In this document: positions 11,401 through 20,296 of the stretch, one piece after another
Layout of the letters: each line of letters begins with the position of its first letter
How positions within the stretch are numbered: position 1 is the stretch's first letter
Assembly (NCBI RefSeq): GCF_000808575.1
Contig: NZ_JWLW01000001.1
Location: 140,378 to 204,377, forward strand
DNA: 64,000 nt
Reading direction: 5' to 3'
DNA from: Alteromonas marina
Lineage (GTDB): Bacteria; Pseudomonadota; Gammaproteobacteria; Enterobacterales; Alteromonadaceae
The notes under the pieces: model-generated
What the model was told of the DNA's origin: nothing
Databases searched by the model: none
What the model saw: the letters and a program-made list of their open reading frames with translations, nothing else
Program-made: the position numbers and the translations under genes

Positions 11401-11846
11401 ACAATCACCAAAATATTGCCCATACCTCACCTTTTCAGCTGTCAAAACAATCTGAAGCGAATGTAAATTCGCCTTCAGCTTTTTTACTTGGCCGCTCTAT
11501 ATTACTCATAGAAAATGATGCTCAAGTCGCAGCAGCAATGCGTTCGTTACTAGGAGATTGGGGAGCTGATGTCCACTGGGTCAAAGGACTGCGGGATACA
11601 CTCCCCTCTAGAAAAAACTTTGACGTACTGATTGCAGACTATCACCTAAATGCAGGTGAGAAAGGCATTGAGTGCGCAGACCTACTTACTCAAAACGGCT
11701 TTTCGTTCCATTTCACGCTACTCATAACAGCTAATCGAAGTCATAAAGTAAGGGAAGAAGCGGCTTCACTAGGTATGGCTTACTTACCGAAACCTGTAAA
11801 GCCGCTCGCGCTGAAGCGTCTATTGAAACAAGGCCTTAAAAATTAA
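8406..11846 (+). CDS. Hybrid histidine kinase fused to a sodium/solute symporter-like domain
   Basis: 1146 residues. The first ~490 form a polytopic membrane region of the SSS (PutP-like) family. A PAS-like domain (about 610-730) and a coiled coil follow. The HisKA H-box is AAGHDLMQPF with phospho-acceptor H777. The HATPase has N-box NLLSNAVRY, DTGNGIA and EGIGLGLTIV. A C-terminal receiver has D1078 in IADYH. This is the CbrA/NahK-like architecture, where a transporter fold feeds a kinase. Its likely partner is the NarL-type regulator at 12857. In pseudomonads similar kinases (ErcS' type) govern alcohol or amino-acid use. The ligand here is unknown. The gene abuts the convergent protease gene with no spacer. 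Confidence 0.9.
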   Translation: MLSIWTVGIIVGFYLLALFALAFWGDKRLRDNQQHPILYSLGLGVHCTSWAFFGTTSQAAQYGWAVIPTYLGIMLTMAFAFPVVLHISRLCQQHNISSLADLISLKYQHSHLIAALITLLCFFGVVPYIALQLDAITKSINLLTDDAHTSTPWLSIYVAILLALFAIIFGTRTLNLTDKHPGLLLTIAFESVIKLVALCAVGVYVCFYLFDGVLDLVSNAASNASAREVIYADSAPWVYVSHVVLGVCSMFVLPRQFHMNFVEQNGEGELRTARWLFPLYLFGMTLFIIPIALAGKMLLPVDTSSDAYVLALPLHAENIALSSFAFIGGLSATTSMVIVATLALGIMISNNVVTPLWLKARLKTSPNRSMQPNKILSIRRITVVVVLSIALWYHLNISQAAPLVKSGVIAIALLAQCMPSLMFGLYWSKSNKAAAIYALLVGFTCWAAFLLYPSLLSSYYFNPAPTDQALGLGFAFSLLANCLTFVTVALITSRRGTKPNNTLPTDHDTPRLPVKVRDLIALTERVLESATHSQLVKQLSVDVNRAASSGYASQALIDRVNKLLAAQVGAPSARILLGAIADTGNNSFPELVDWVEEASQSFQFNHEVLQSSVQNIEQGISVLDEKLQLLAWNDRYTELFAYPKGFLKAGMPITEILSYNAKRGLFSSFNIESEPFTIQTEINKRVNFMLDGSRHKFIRKQTNGKVIELNGAPLPGGGYVTTYSDITEYIAIQRQLENSKLELEERVAMRTAELEEAKRQAVLANESKTKFLAAAGHDLMQPFNAAALFASMLSKKTQGGELADLSKGVVNSLDSAQSILTMLLDMTKLDAGVLKVQQSVFPLNEILSSLAQEFSIIAEQKGIKLSYLPSSLFVYSDKNLLRRVVQNLLSNAVRYTSTGKIVLGVRRGACSNENIEKSEKIRIVVCDTGNGIAADEQQNIFGEFHQLDNPNSSEGIGLGLTIVERICRLLGHRISLESTLGRGSCFSIHLDLAHTSKPYNHQNIAHTSPFQLSKQSEANVNSPSAFLLGRSILLIENDAQVAAAMRSLLGDWGADVHWVKGLRDTLPSRKNFDVLIADYHLNAGEKGIECADLLTQNGFSFHFTLLITANRSHKVREEAASLGMAYLPKPVKPLALKRLLKQGLKN

Positions 11847-12737
11847 CTACTCTGGCAATCCAATATGCATCTTCGCGGTGCTATATTCCAGAGTAATAAC
11901 GAAGTCTTTTAACAGGTCGTAACCAATGAGTCCAACCACTTTCTTACCACCGAGTCTGCTTCCTAACTCTTTGTATTGGCTTTCTATGTGTGTCTTTTGA
12001 CCTTCACTTGGAAAACTCACTTTAACATCACTGATTTCGTACGGCCCAAATTTTACAGTGTCAGCTGTTGCAAACTCATTAATACCAGAACCGTTTACTC
12101 CGAAAGATTCCGACGCCGCCTCAACTTTATCTAATAGACCAACTCTAGACGCTACTTTTCTGTCAACAAACAGTGATCCCGAATTACCTGTATCAATAAG
12201 AAGCCAATGTGCTTTACCGTTAATTTCAATTTCCGCAATAGGCATACCACTCCCCTGCTGGACCACAGTGCGAACATTAGCCACATCGTACATATTTACG
12301 CTGTCTCTAGTTATCAGTCTCATTTTTTTGTTGGGGTAGTCTAATTGAACAATGAAGTTTTGAAAAAAGCTTGCCCCTAAAAGCAGCCCGTTTGAATGAT
12401 GGCCTAGGTTTCCTTCAACCAAGCTATCGAGTTCGAAATCTGAGCCAAATATATTCACTTTCACATTATTAAATGTGCTTCGCTTCTCAATTTTATATAC
12501 CCCCTGAATCTTGACCGCTCTTCCGCCGTCTAACTCAAGGTCATGTTTTCCAATGAACGCTTTATTAATACTGTTTATCTGCGCGCCGGAATCGAGCATA
12601 ACGCGAGACTCTATACCTTCTATGGTTACAGGTAAAAATACGTGGCCTCTGTCGAGTGTAAAGTCAGTCCAGTGAGTAGCTGCAGCGCGGCAAAAGAGAG
12701 GGAGAAATAAAGATAGTAATAATGCAGAACGCTTCAT
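11847..12737 (-). CDS. Exported retropepsin-like aspartic protease
   Basis: 296 residues with a signal peptide (MKRSALLLSLFLPLFCRAAA). Two retropepsin-type half-domains are visible: VMLDSGAQINSI near residue 47 and LLIDTGNSGSLF near residue 180, each with the D-[ST]-G active-site triad followed by a hydrophobic strand. Two half-sites in one chain suggest a monomeric protease. Substrate is unknown. AAGGA precedes the ATG by about 9 bp. It is convergent with the hybrid kinase, whose stop codon ends on the base before this gene's stop, and lies between the kinase and its probable regulator. Confidence 0.8.
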   Translation of the reverse strand: MKRSALLLSLFLPLFCRAAATHWTDFTLDRGHVFLPVTIEGIESRVMLDSGAQINSINKAFIGKHDLELDGGRAVKIQGVYKIEKRSTFNNVKVNIFGSDFELDSLVEGNLGHHSNGLLLGASFFQNFIVQLDYPNKKMRLITRDSVNMYDVANVRTVVQQGSGMPIAEIEINGKAHWLLIDTGNSGSLFVDRKVASRVGLLDKVEAASESFGVNGSGINEFATADTVKFGPYEISDVKVSFPSEGQKTHIESQYKELGSRLGGKKVVGLIGYDLLKDFVITLEYSTAKMHIGLPE

Positions 12738-12856
12738 AAAAGTCCTTTTTATTAAATATAATTTTTGTTTTTGAATGTTCGACGCGATGTTAACAAATAA
12801 CTATTGCGACTTCTATATCTACAAAATATTCGATAAATACTTATACAATCAGAGCG

Positions 12857-13522
12857 CTAAACATGCATTGCATTTTTGAACGCGATACCGGCCTTGGTTC
12901 TGTTAATAACACCAAGCTTTCTCAATACTGCAGATACATGCTGTTTAACGGTGGACTCAGAAATGGCCAGTTCGTAAGCAATCTGCTTGTTAAGCAAGCC
13001 GTCTGATACCATTCGCAACACTTTAAGTTGGTGAGGGGTAAGTTGCTTTAATCGGGTTGTGAAATCATCTTGGCCAGAGTGGCCATTCGCATTCGATGCA
13101 GTGGTATTTGGCATCGTAGCTGATGCATTGTGAACTGAAGCTGGGATCCAAGTTTCACCGTCTAACACCGTATTTACCGCGTCAATAATGCAATCGACTG
13201 ACGCTGATTTGGGTATAAAACCGCTTGCGCCTAACGCAAACGATTTTGCCATAACATCAGGCTCTTCTTGTGCGGTAATAACAACAACAAGTACATCAGG
13301 ATAGAGCGCATGTACCTCAGCAAGGCCATTTAACCCTTCATTGCCTGGCATAGTAAGATCTAAGAAAAGCAGATCGATGTCGTCATTTTCTTCAAGACTA
13401 GTGAGCGTATCGGGGAACGTGGAGGTTTCTACAAGTTCGATATGCTCCACACTAGCTAACGCATGGCACATCGCAGCCCTGAACAGAGGATGATCGTCAG
13501 CAATCAAGATTTTCACAGACAT
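12857..13522 (-). CDS. NarL/LuxR-type response regulator (ErdR/AgmR-like)
   Basis: 221 residues. The receiver domain has acidic pocket D9-D10 and phospho-acceptor D55 (LFLDLTMPG), with the switch K in PKSAS. A short Ser/Asn linker leads to a LuxR-type HTH (LTPHQLKVLRMVSDGLLNKQIAYELAISESTVKQH). It is a DNA-binding transcription factor. The hybrid kinase 1 kb away is the best candidate donor. In Pseudomonas, relatives (ErdR) control alcohol oxidation genes. An iron alcohol dehydrogenase lies 10 kb away, but a functional link is only inference. No strong ribosome binding site is seen before the ATG. Confidence 0.88.
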   Translation of the reverse strand: MSVKILIADDHPLFRAAMCHALASVEHIELVETSTFPDTLTSLEENDDIDLLFLDLTMPGNEGLNGLAEVHALYPDVLVVVITAQEEPDVMAKSFALGASGFIPKSASVDCIIDAVNTVLDGETWIPASVHNASATMPNTTASNANGHSGQDDFTTRLKQLTPHQLKVLRMVSDGLLNKQIAYELAISESTVKQHVSAVLRKLGVINRTKAGIAFKNAMHV

Positions 13523-13703
13523 AATGCTATCAACTTGTAACTACCTTGTTAATCAACATACTACCACGCCGGTAAAAAAAGGTTAATCTTATTGGCGTAT
13601 CTGTTATTGCGTATCTGTAATTGGGTAAGGGTCTGCACCACGCCCTTCACTACTCGACATATCTGCCGGCCAACACAATCGAAAGAGGTCGAGCAAACGT
13701 GAG

Positions 13704-13731
13704 CACGCCTAAGCGCAATGGCCTAGGCGTG
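13704..13731 (-). terminator. Stem-loop after the TonB receptor gene
   Basis: CACGCCTA (13704-13711) pairs with TAGGCGTG (13724-13731), 35 bp beyond the receptor stop codon. There is no U-tract, so intrinsic termination is unproven. Confidence 0.45.
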
Positions 13732-13765
13732 AAACGTGTTGCTGGTCTTCTTCAGAACATACCGT

Positions 13766-16144
13766 TTAGAATCGATAACCTACCGTAAGGTGAACTGTAC
13801 GTGGGTCACCGTAATAACCGATAAGTGTCGTATCGCCACCAAGGCCCGGACCGAAGTTACCTTCATCGTCTTGCGTGACAAAGTCATAACCACCAACCAG
13901 ATACTCTTCATCGGTCAGGTTTTTGACGTGTAGTCCAGCATACCAATCGCCTTCAACGCTTTCCCAGCGCGCGCTTAAGTTCACCATACCATAGGCATCT
14001 TGTTGAATAAGATCGCTGGTTTCAAAGATAAGATAATCATCGCGATAGTAGTAGTTGGCATTGAAAGTAATATCCCCAAAACTCGTTTCTAGTAGGTAGT
14101 TGGCATTAAGATTAAAGGTATTCTCTGGCGTACTTGCTAGACCAATCAACGGAGGGATTGCATTGTTTTTCTTAATCTCAAAGTCAATATAACCGTAAGC
14201 AACGTCAAACTGAAGGTTATCTGTGGCTACCCACGTCATCTCCAACTCGGCGCCTTTTGCGGCCGTTTCTGCAGCATTACGCAGTCGCTGGTCGAGGGCT
14301 GTTGGATCAGATAAATCCCCTTCTACACCGATATACTGACGATCTTTGTGGTCGTAAGAGAACAATGTGATATTCATACGAAGTGCGTCGGTTAAGTCAC
14401 TCTTCACACCCACTTCGAAGCTGTCAACGACTTCTGGTTCAACACCAGGCTCGTTAGTCTGAGCACGAGGGTTAAACGTGCCCGATTTGAAGCCTTGTGA
14501 ATAGCTCGCGAAGAACATGGTATCGCGGTCCATTTGATACTCCACGCCCACTCTCGGGGTAAAGCGCGACCAACTCTCTACCGCTGGCGCGTCTAACACG
14601 TCATCGCCATCGGTGTCTGTCCCAAGTACTTGAGGTACTAATTGTCCGTCGGGACGCACGTACCCATCAATCCAGTCGGTATACGGATAAACATTGGCGA
14701 ATACCAAACCGTTATTTACAAACGCGGTCTTTTCTTCATCGGTGTATCGGGCACCAAGCGAAAGCGATAGCTTATCGGTTACGTCATAGTTCATTTGCGC
14801 ATAGGCAGCCCAGCTTTCTGAGTTATTACAACCCGTCACTTCCCGCGTTAACCCTGAGGCACCAAGCGATTGACCTAACACACCTAAAATGGCATCAAAA
14901 TTACCGCAACTCTCACCATCGTAAAAATAGAGCCCTGACACTAAGCTAAACGCGTTCCCGGTATAATTCGCTTGAATCTCGTGAGTATCATTATTGTCGT
15001 CATACTCTGCCGGTACATCAAAAATAGGCAGAGGCGTATTGTCAAAATCAATGTTGGTAGGTGAATAGCTCTCTCTATGCGAACCAATATATTTAAGCTC
15101 TAAATCATCATTCACTCTGTATCGTGCCAACCAGTTATAGCCTTCTAACTCGACTTTATTCCATGTAGGTAAACTGGTGTAAGAATCGAAAACCGAATCA
15201 GGCACGGGAGCATCTGTTAAAATACTGGGAATTAAACGATAGCCGCCTTTCGCATTTGATGTATCTTCGGTTTTATCCCAGCCAATGCGGAAAAATAAAT
15301 CTTCGCTTGGATGAACTTCAAGTGTCACACGGGCTGCCCAAAGATCTTTGTTATAGTTCTCTTTATCTTGATTGGGCAACGCGCTTAACAGATATTCACC
15401 GAAGCCGTCGCGGTTTAAGTTGGCATAACCCACGCCTAGATACACCGTGTCTTCAATCAATGGTATTTGACCTGTCACTTTGATATCACGCTGACTGTAA
15501 CTACCTACCGTAGCTTCAACGTTCATCTGCGTATCGCCGGTCATTTCTTTCGTAACGTATTTAACCGCGCCACCAATCGTATTCTTTCCGTAAAGCGTCC
15601 CCTGCGGGCCACGTAACACCTCAATACGCTGTACGTCTAACAAATCAAGTACGGCCCCTTGTGGGCGAGCAATATAAACATCGTCAACATAAATACCCAC
15701 TCCTGGTTCATAGCCCCAAAGCGGGTCTTGCTGACCCAATCCGCGAATAAATGCCGTCAAAGTGGAATTGGTACCGCGACTGGTTTGTAGCGTAGTGTTG
15801 GGCGAAAACTGCTGCACTTCAGTCAGCACGCTAATCCCTTTTTCTCCAAGTTCAACCGCACCAATAGACGTGATAGCTACCGGCGTTTCCTGTAGCGACT
15901 CTACAGTTTTTCGCGCTGTCACCTCAATACGTTCTAATTTTCCTTTTTGCGCTTCGGCATCGGCATTGGCTTGACTATCCTGAGCAAATACTGGCGCTGT
16001 GCTTAAAACGCTAGCCACCGCTAGGGCACAAAGGCTGTGCATGGGGTGCTTAACTGAATCGCTTTTGCGTTCTACTGTGCTAACAGAGGCTGAATGTGAT
16101 TGGTAGGGTAAAACCAAGCCATTTGTGTGTATTGATTGAGACAT
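13766..16144 (-). CDS. TonB-dependent outer-membrane receptor
   Basis: About 792 residues from the ATG at 16144, which has AAGGA 8 bp upstream; the open frame extends 21 codons further without a better site. The hydrophobic export segment (MHSLCALAVASVLSTAPVFA) comes unusually late, after about 35 polar residues. The plug domain follows (IEVTARKTVESLQETPVAIT, DVQRIEVLRGPQGTLYGKNT), then a 22-strand barrel ending in an aromatic residue (HLTVGYRF). It imports a ligand across the outer membrane using TonB energy. Its position opposite the GntP permease and 3-hydroxybutyrate genes suggests hydroxyalkanoate oligomers as ligand; this is inference from context only. Confidence 0.92.
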   Translation of the reverse strand: MSQSIHTNGLVLPYQSHSASVSTVERKSDSVKHPMHSLCALAVASVLSTAPVFAQDSQANADAEAQKGKLERIEVTARKTVESLQETPVAITSIGAVELGEKGISVLTEVQQFSPNTTLQTSRGTNSTLTAFIRGLGQQDPLWGYEPGVGIYVDDVYIARPQGAVLDLLDVQRIEVLRGPQGTLYGKNTIGGAVKYVTKEMTGDTQMNVEATVGSYSQRDIKVTGQIPLIEDTVYLGVGYANLNRDGFGEYLLSALPNQDKENYNKDLWAARVTLEVHPSEDLFFRIGWDKTEDTSNAKGGYRLIPSILTDAPVPDSVFDSYTSLPTWNKVELEGYNWLARYRVNDDLELKYIGSHRESYSPTNIDFDNTPLPIFDVPAEYDDNNDTHEIQANYTGNAFSLVSGLYFYDGESCGNFDAILGVLGQSLGASGLTREVTGCNNSESWAAYAQMNYDVTDKLSLSLGARYTDEEKTAFVNNGLVFANVYPYTDWIDGYVRPDGQLVPQVLGTDTDGDDVLDAPAVESWSRFTPRVGVEYQMDRDTMFFASYSQGFKSGTFNPRAQTNEPGVEPEVVDSFEVGVKSDLTDALRMNITLFSYDHKDRQYIGVEGDLSDPTALDQRLRNAAETAAKGAELEMTWVATDNLQFDVAYGYIDFEIKKNNAIPPLIGLASTPENTFNLNANYLLETSFGDITFNANYYYRDDYLIFETSDLIQQDAYGMVNLSARWESVEGDWYAGLHVKNLTDEEYLVGGYDFVTQDDEGNFGPGLGGDTTLIGYYGDPRTVHLTVGYRF

Positions 16145-16234
16145 AGTGAGTCCTTGTTGTTCTAAGTTCTGGTCACTGCCGGATATATTGCCTACGGTCA
16201 AAATCACTTTAGTTAATTAATTGTTAATAGTATG

Positions 16235-16250
16235 TAGTACCATCGTACTA
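16235..16250. promoter_or_regulatory. Candidate operator between TonB receptor and GntP permease
   Basis: TAGTAC-CATC-GTACTA is a perfect 6 bp inverted repeat in the 263 bp region between divergent genes. It could be an operator for a shared regulator. No regulator gene is adjacent, so this is weak. Confidence 0.3.
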
Positions 16251-16407
16251 TGGGATTTTGATAAAAGTAACGTCAAACTTTATGTCTGTTATGAACGCTT
16301 TTTATCTGATTTGTATACACTTTTTGGTTTTGAGTGTAAGCAAATCTTTAATCGACTTAACTGTTTCGGATCATCTGCGGTCACAGATTTTTTAAGGAAT
16401 AATAACT

Positions 16408-17703
16408 ATGTTAAGTATGATTGGCTTAGTAGGCGGTCTGTTGTTGCTTATTGTTTTGACAATACGCGGAATGAACCTCTTTATTGCTGCACCTTTGTGT
16501 GCGCTTGTCGTTGCCACTACCAATAATATCGGCGTCTTCACCGGCGACGTGAACTTCGTTCAAACCTATATGAGCGGTTTCTCTGGCTTTATCGCCTCTT
16601 GGTTTTTCATGTTTTTACTTGGTGCGTTATTCGGTAAGTTCATGGAAGACACAGGCGCAGCAGATGCTGTTTCTCGCTGGATCATCACCAAAATTGGTTA
16701 CAAGCGTGCTGTATTAGCTGTTGTGCTAGCTTGCGCTATTTTGACCTACGGTGGTGTAAGCGTGTTTGTGGTAGCGTTTTCTGTTTATCCTATGGCGGTA
16801 AGTTTGTTTAAAGATGCCAACCTACCCCGTCGCTTCATACCTGCTGCCATGGCATTCGGGTCGGTAACATTTACGATGACCTCCGCGGGCTCGCCAGAAA
16901 TCCAAAACTGGATCCCTATAAAGTATTTGGGCACCTCCCCTTTTGCCGCGTGGGAAGTTAGCCTTGTCGTCGCCATATTCATGGCATGCTTCGGTTACTG
17001 GTGGCTGGCTAAGATGATCAGAAAAGCCGTTAATAACGGCGAGGTGTTTGAAGCCAGAGCAAGCGACCCTGAAGTGCGAGACAGAGCGCTACCCCACCCG
17101 CTTACCGGAATTGTGCCGTTAGTCGTGGTGTTAGTCATTTCGTTTCTATTCCATGAAGAACTCGCTCAGCTGGCGCTTATTCTGGCGTTAGGCGGCGGCG
17201 TACTGTGTTTGCTGGCTATTAACTACAAACATTTTCACAGTTTACCGGTTGCCATAAATGCGGGTACCACCGGCGCATTGATCGCCATCGGTAACACCGC
17301 CGCTGTTGTAGGTTTTGGCTCTATAGCAAAAAACACCGAAGCGTTTCAAACAACCGTAGCGCTTATGACCCAAATTCCTGGTAACGAGCTTATTGGTGCC
17401 GCCATTGCCGTAAGCGTGATTGCAGGGTTAACAGGAAGTGCATCGGGCGGACAAGCCATTGCCTTACCCTTGGTGGCTCCGCATTACCTTGACCAAGGCG
17501 TAGAGCCAGAACAGCTACATAGAATTGTGTCTATATCATCAGGCGCACTAGATTCGTTACCTCACAATGGCTATGTGGTTACTACCATACGCGCCATTTG
17601 TAACGAAACCCATCAGGCTGCCTACTGGGCGGTTGGTGCGCTAACTGTTGTGGTGCCAGTTATTGGCCTTGCCATGGCTATTGGCCTGTTTAGCATTATG
17701 TAG
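16408..17703 (+). CDS. GntP-family permease (probable 3-hydroxybutyrate or hydroxy-acid uptake)
   Basis: 431 residues, almost entirely hydrophobic, with a dozen or so membrane segments. The pattern (MLSMIGLVGGLLLLIVLTIR at the start; TGSASGGQAIALPLVAPHYL and SSGALDSLPHNGYVVT near the end) is that of the GntP/Gnt-II family, which includes gluconate and D-beta-hydroxybutyrate permeases. It sits in the inner membrane. The depolymerase and 3-hydroxybutyrate dehydrogenase downstream on the same strand favour 3-hydroxybutyrate. AAGGA lies 9 bp before the ATG. A 104 bp gap separates it from the next gene. Confidence 0.85.
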   Translation: MLSMIGLVGGLLLLIVLTIRGMNLFIAAPLCALVVATTNNIGVFTGDVNFVQTYMSGFSGFIASWFFMFLLGALFGKFMEDTGAADAVSRWIITKIGYKRAVLAVVLACAILTYGGVSVFVVAFSVYPMAVSLFKDANLPRRFIPAAMAFGSVTFTMTSAGSPEIQNWIPIKYLGTSPFAAWEVSLVVAIFMACFGYWWLAKMIRKAVNNGEVFEARASDPEVRDRALPHPLTGIVPLVVVLVISFLFHEELAQLALILALGGGVLCLLAINYKHFHSLPVAINAGTTGALIAIGNTAAVVGFGSIAKNTEAFQTTVALMTQIPGNELIGAAIAVSVIAGLTGSASGGQAIALPLVAPHYLDQGVEPEQLHRIVSISSGALDSLPHNGYVVTTIRAICNETHQAAYWAVGALTVVVPVIGLAMAIGLFSIM

Positions 17704-17807
17704 CATTAGTCAAAGCCAACGATATGGCCTAAGGCCGCACGATATATAAGTCACTCTAGCAAAACATTGCCATCTAAAAATGCAGCCAGAGAAAGGGATA
17801 AGAAAGT

Positions 17808-19229
17808 ATGAATTGGAAAAAGACGCTTGCTTCCACGTTAGTGTGGAGTAAGAGCAAAGGCATCAACAAGCTATTTAAACAGCCGGGCTCACAACGAGTG
17901 CAGAAACAGTTAGCATCAGCAAATTTGGTTGAGGTGTATTTAATTAAAAAGCAGCGCTCATTGGTAGGATTATTTGCCACACTAATGTTGACTTTACATT
18001 GCCAAAGCATTGCTGGCGTCTCCGACGATACATCGCCATTGCTCAGTTCTTCAAAAGCACCTACTTCTGAGCCCGTTTCTTCCTTGTCAAGCGCTTCGCT
18101 GATGGTAGAAAAACGCATTTTTGAAATGCCTCATTTCACAACCTTTGGTGGTAAACAAATTAAAAACGTAAAAGTTGGCTGGGAGGCGTACGGAACACTA
18201 AATGATGCTAAGAGTAACGTTATACTGATTACCCACTATTTTTCTGGATCTTCCCACGCAGCTGGAAAGTACGATGAAAACGATCCAGCGCCAGGCTACT
18301 GGGATAGTATTATCGGCCCCGGCAAGGCGATTGATACAGACCGCTTTTATGTAATAAGCGTTGATACGCTGGCCAATCTAAATGCTTACGACCCGCACGT
18401 TATTACAACCGGTCCTACGTCAATAAATCCAGATACAGGCAAACCTTATGGCTTAGACTTTCCCGTCGTGACAATACGTGACTTTGTCAATGTTCAAAAA
18501 GCACTTCTCGAAAGTTTAGACATTAGCAAACTGTATGCGGTTATTGGGCCTTCTATGGGCTCTATGCAAGCTATCGATTGGGCGAGCGCTTACCCAGACT
18601 GGGTTGAACGTATGATTTCAGTTATCGGCGCAGGTCAAAGCGATGCATGGACTACCGCGGCATTGGAACACTGGGCAACGCCTATCACTCTAGATAAAAA
18701 CTGGAACAACGGCGCTTATTCCAAAGAACAAGCACCTCTTAATGGCTTAGCTGCCTCGCTCATGTTAATTACGCAAAATGCCCTTACCCCTTCTTTTTTC
18801 AACCTAACCGGCAACACGTTAGGGTATAAAAATGTTGAGTCGGCGCCGCTTAATGACATACGTCAATCACACAGTATTGTGAACTGGCTGCGTGAGCGAG
18901 CAAAGACCCGGGCAAAATCCATGGACGCAAACCACCTTTTATACTTGGTTCGAGCTTGCCAGCTCTTCGTTGCTGGGCATCAAGGTAATCTTGAGCAAGG
19001 GCTGGCGTCGATAAAGGCGAAAACGCTGTTTATTCCAGCCCAAACTGATTTGCTTCTTATGCCCTACTTATCGCAAAGTGCACACCAAGGTTTAACTTCA
19101 ATGAATAACGACAGCACATTGGTTACGCTAAATGGCAAATTAGGTCATTTAGAAGGCGTGACCAATGTATCCGCTCAAGCTCAGGCTATTCGCCAATTTT
19201 TAGAAAATGATAAGGCTGCAATGCAATGA
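17808..19229 (+). CDS. Exported alpha/beta hydrolase of the homoserine O-acetyltransferase (MetX) fold
   Basis: 473 residues. A polar leader is followed by a hydrophobic export segment (SLVGLFATLMLTLHCQSIAG, about 51-70). From about residue 100 the chain is MetX-like: GWEAYGTL, ITHYFSGSSHAAG, the large cap region and nucleophile elbow GPSMGSMQ with S249. The acid is in PAQTDLLL and the His in LGHLEG. True MetX is cytoplasmic and has GGSMGGMQ. An exported copy beside a PHB depolymerase, which it overlaps by 4 bp, is more likely an esterase or oligomer hydrolase than a methionine enzyme. A Met further in could be the start; AGGG before 17808 supports the call. Confidence 0.75.
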   Translation: MNWKKTLASTLVWSKSKGINKLFKQPGSQRVQKQLASANLVEVYLIKKQRSLVGLFATLMLTLHCQSIAGVSDDTSPLLSSSKAPTSEPVSSLSSASLMVEKRIFEMPHFTTFGGKQIKNVKVGWEAYGTLNDAKSNVILITHYFSGSSHAAGKYDENDPAPGYWDSIIGPGKAIDTDRFYVISVDTLANLNAYDPHVITTGPTSINPDTGKPYGLDFPVVTIRDFVNVQKALLESLDISKLYAVIGPSMGSMQAIDWASAYPDWVERMISVIGAGQSDAWTTAALEHWATPITLDKNWNNGAYSKEQAPLNGLAASLMLITQNALTPSFFNLTGNTLGYKNVESAPLNDIRQSHSIVNWLRERAKTRAKSMDANHLLYLVRACQLFVAGHQGNLEQGLASIKAKTLFIPAQTDLLLMPYLSQSAHQGLTSMNNDSTLVTLNGKLGHLEGVTNVSAQAQAIRQFLENDKAAMQ

Positions 19230-20296
19230 TGAAATCTACCCCCTTTTTACGCCACGCGCTTTGTCTGTCTGTATTAAGCGCACTTGCCGTTAGTGTACCG
19301 GTATTCGGTAACGATTCATCGGCGCAAGACGCGCTCCCTTCACTCACCATTGATTTAAAGAACGTTACCGTATCTGGCTTATCGTCAGGCGGTTACATGG
19401 CAACACAATTTCAATTAGCACACAGCGACTGGGTAAAAGGCGTTGGCGTTATTGCTGGTGGCCCGTACTTCTGTGCACAAGGTGATATAACCACTGCCCT
19501 GGCACAGTGCGTGAACAAGGTAGAGGGAGAAATTAACCTTGAAGCGCTGAATGAAAAAGCTAAACAGTATGAAACTGAAGGAAAAATTGCGTCGCTTTCC
19601 AATATGAAAGACGCAAAAGTCTGGCTTTTTCACGGTACGCAAGACACTAGAGTGATTGCACCAGTAAGCGATTTATTATTTGAGCAATATAAATTGTGGA
19701 CAGACACGCAAAATATTACCTATATCAATGACAAGCCGATGGCACACCTCTTTCCCACCAAAAACAATGGGGTTAACTGCATGAAATCAGAGAGCCCCTT
19801 CATTGGAAACTGCGACTACGATGCAGCAGGTGCCATGCTCTCTCATCTTGTTGAAGATGTTTCGACACCCGACGAGTCACTATCAGGGCAAATTCATTCA
19901 ATTGATCAGCAAAAAATAGCGGGTGGCGATGCCAAAACATTAGCAAGTGAAGGCTTTGTGTATGTGCCTGAAAGCTGTGCACAAGGCGAGCCATGCAGAG
20001 CCCATATTAGTTTCCACGGCTGTAACCAGTATGCCGATGCCGTTGGCGATGCCTACACTACCCAAACAGGGCTGAATGAATGGGCTGATGACAACAATAT
20101 CGTTGTGCTTTATCCGCAAACTAAAAAGTCATTATTCATGCCGTTAAATCCGCAAGGCTGTTGGGATTGGTGGGGCTATGCCTCTGGCGATTACGCCAAC
20201 AGGGACGGCGCACAAATAAACGCAGTAAAACAGCTGCTGTTTTCATTAAATAGTGCACCTTCACTAAATAAATCCAACGGAAGTAACAATGACTAA
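19226..20296 (+). CDS. Exported PHB depolymerase-type esterase
   Basis: 356 residues with a signal peptide (about 1-29). The lipase box GLSSGGY (S53) is near the N terminus; the acid is in FHGTQDTRV and the His in HLFPTKNNG. The C-terminal part has ISFHGCNQ and GCWDWWGYASGDY, the order seen in the circularly permuted (type 2) poly(3-hydroxybutyrate) depolymerase catalytic domain. There is no fibronectin-type linker or polymer-binding domain, so soluble oligomers or short-chain polymer are likely substrates. It overlaps the upstream hydrolase (ATGA) and the downstream dehydrogenase by 8 bp, so the three genes are translationally coupled. Confidence 0.85.
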   Translation: MMKSTPFLRHALCLSVLSALAVSVPVFGNDSSAQDALPSLTIDLKNVTVSGLSSGGYMATQFQLAHSDWVKGVGVIAGGPYFCAQGDITTALAQCVNKVEGEINLEALNEKAKQYETEGKIASLSNMKDAKVWLFHGTQDTRVIAPVSDLLFEQYKLWTDTQNITYINDKPMAHLFPTKNNGVNCMKSESPFIGNCDYDAAGAMLSHLVEDVSTPDESLSGQIHSIDQQKIAGGDAKTLASEGFVYVPESCAQGEPCRAHISFHGCNQYADAVGDAYTTQTGLNEWADDNNIVVLYPQTKKSLFMPLNPQGCWDWWGYASGDYANRDGAQINAVKQLLFSLNSAPSLNKSNGSNND

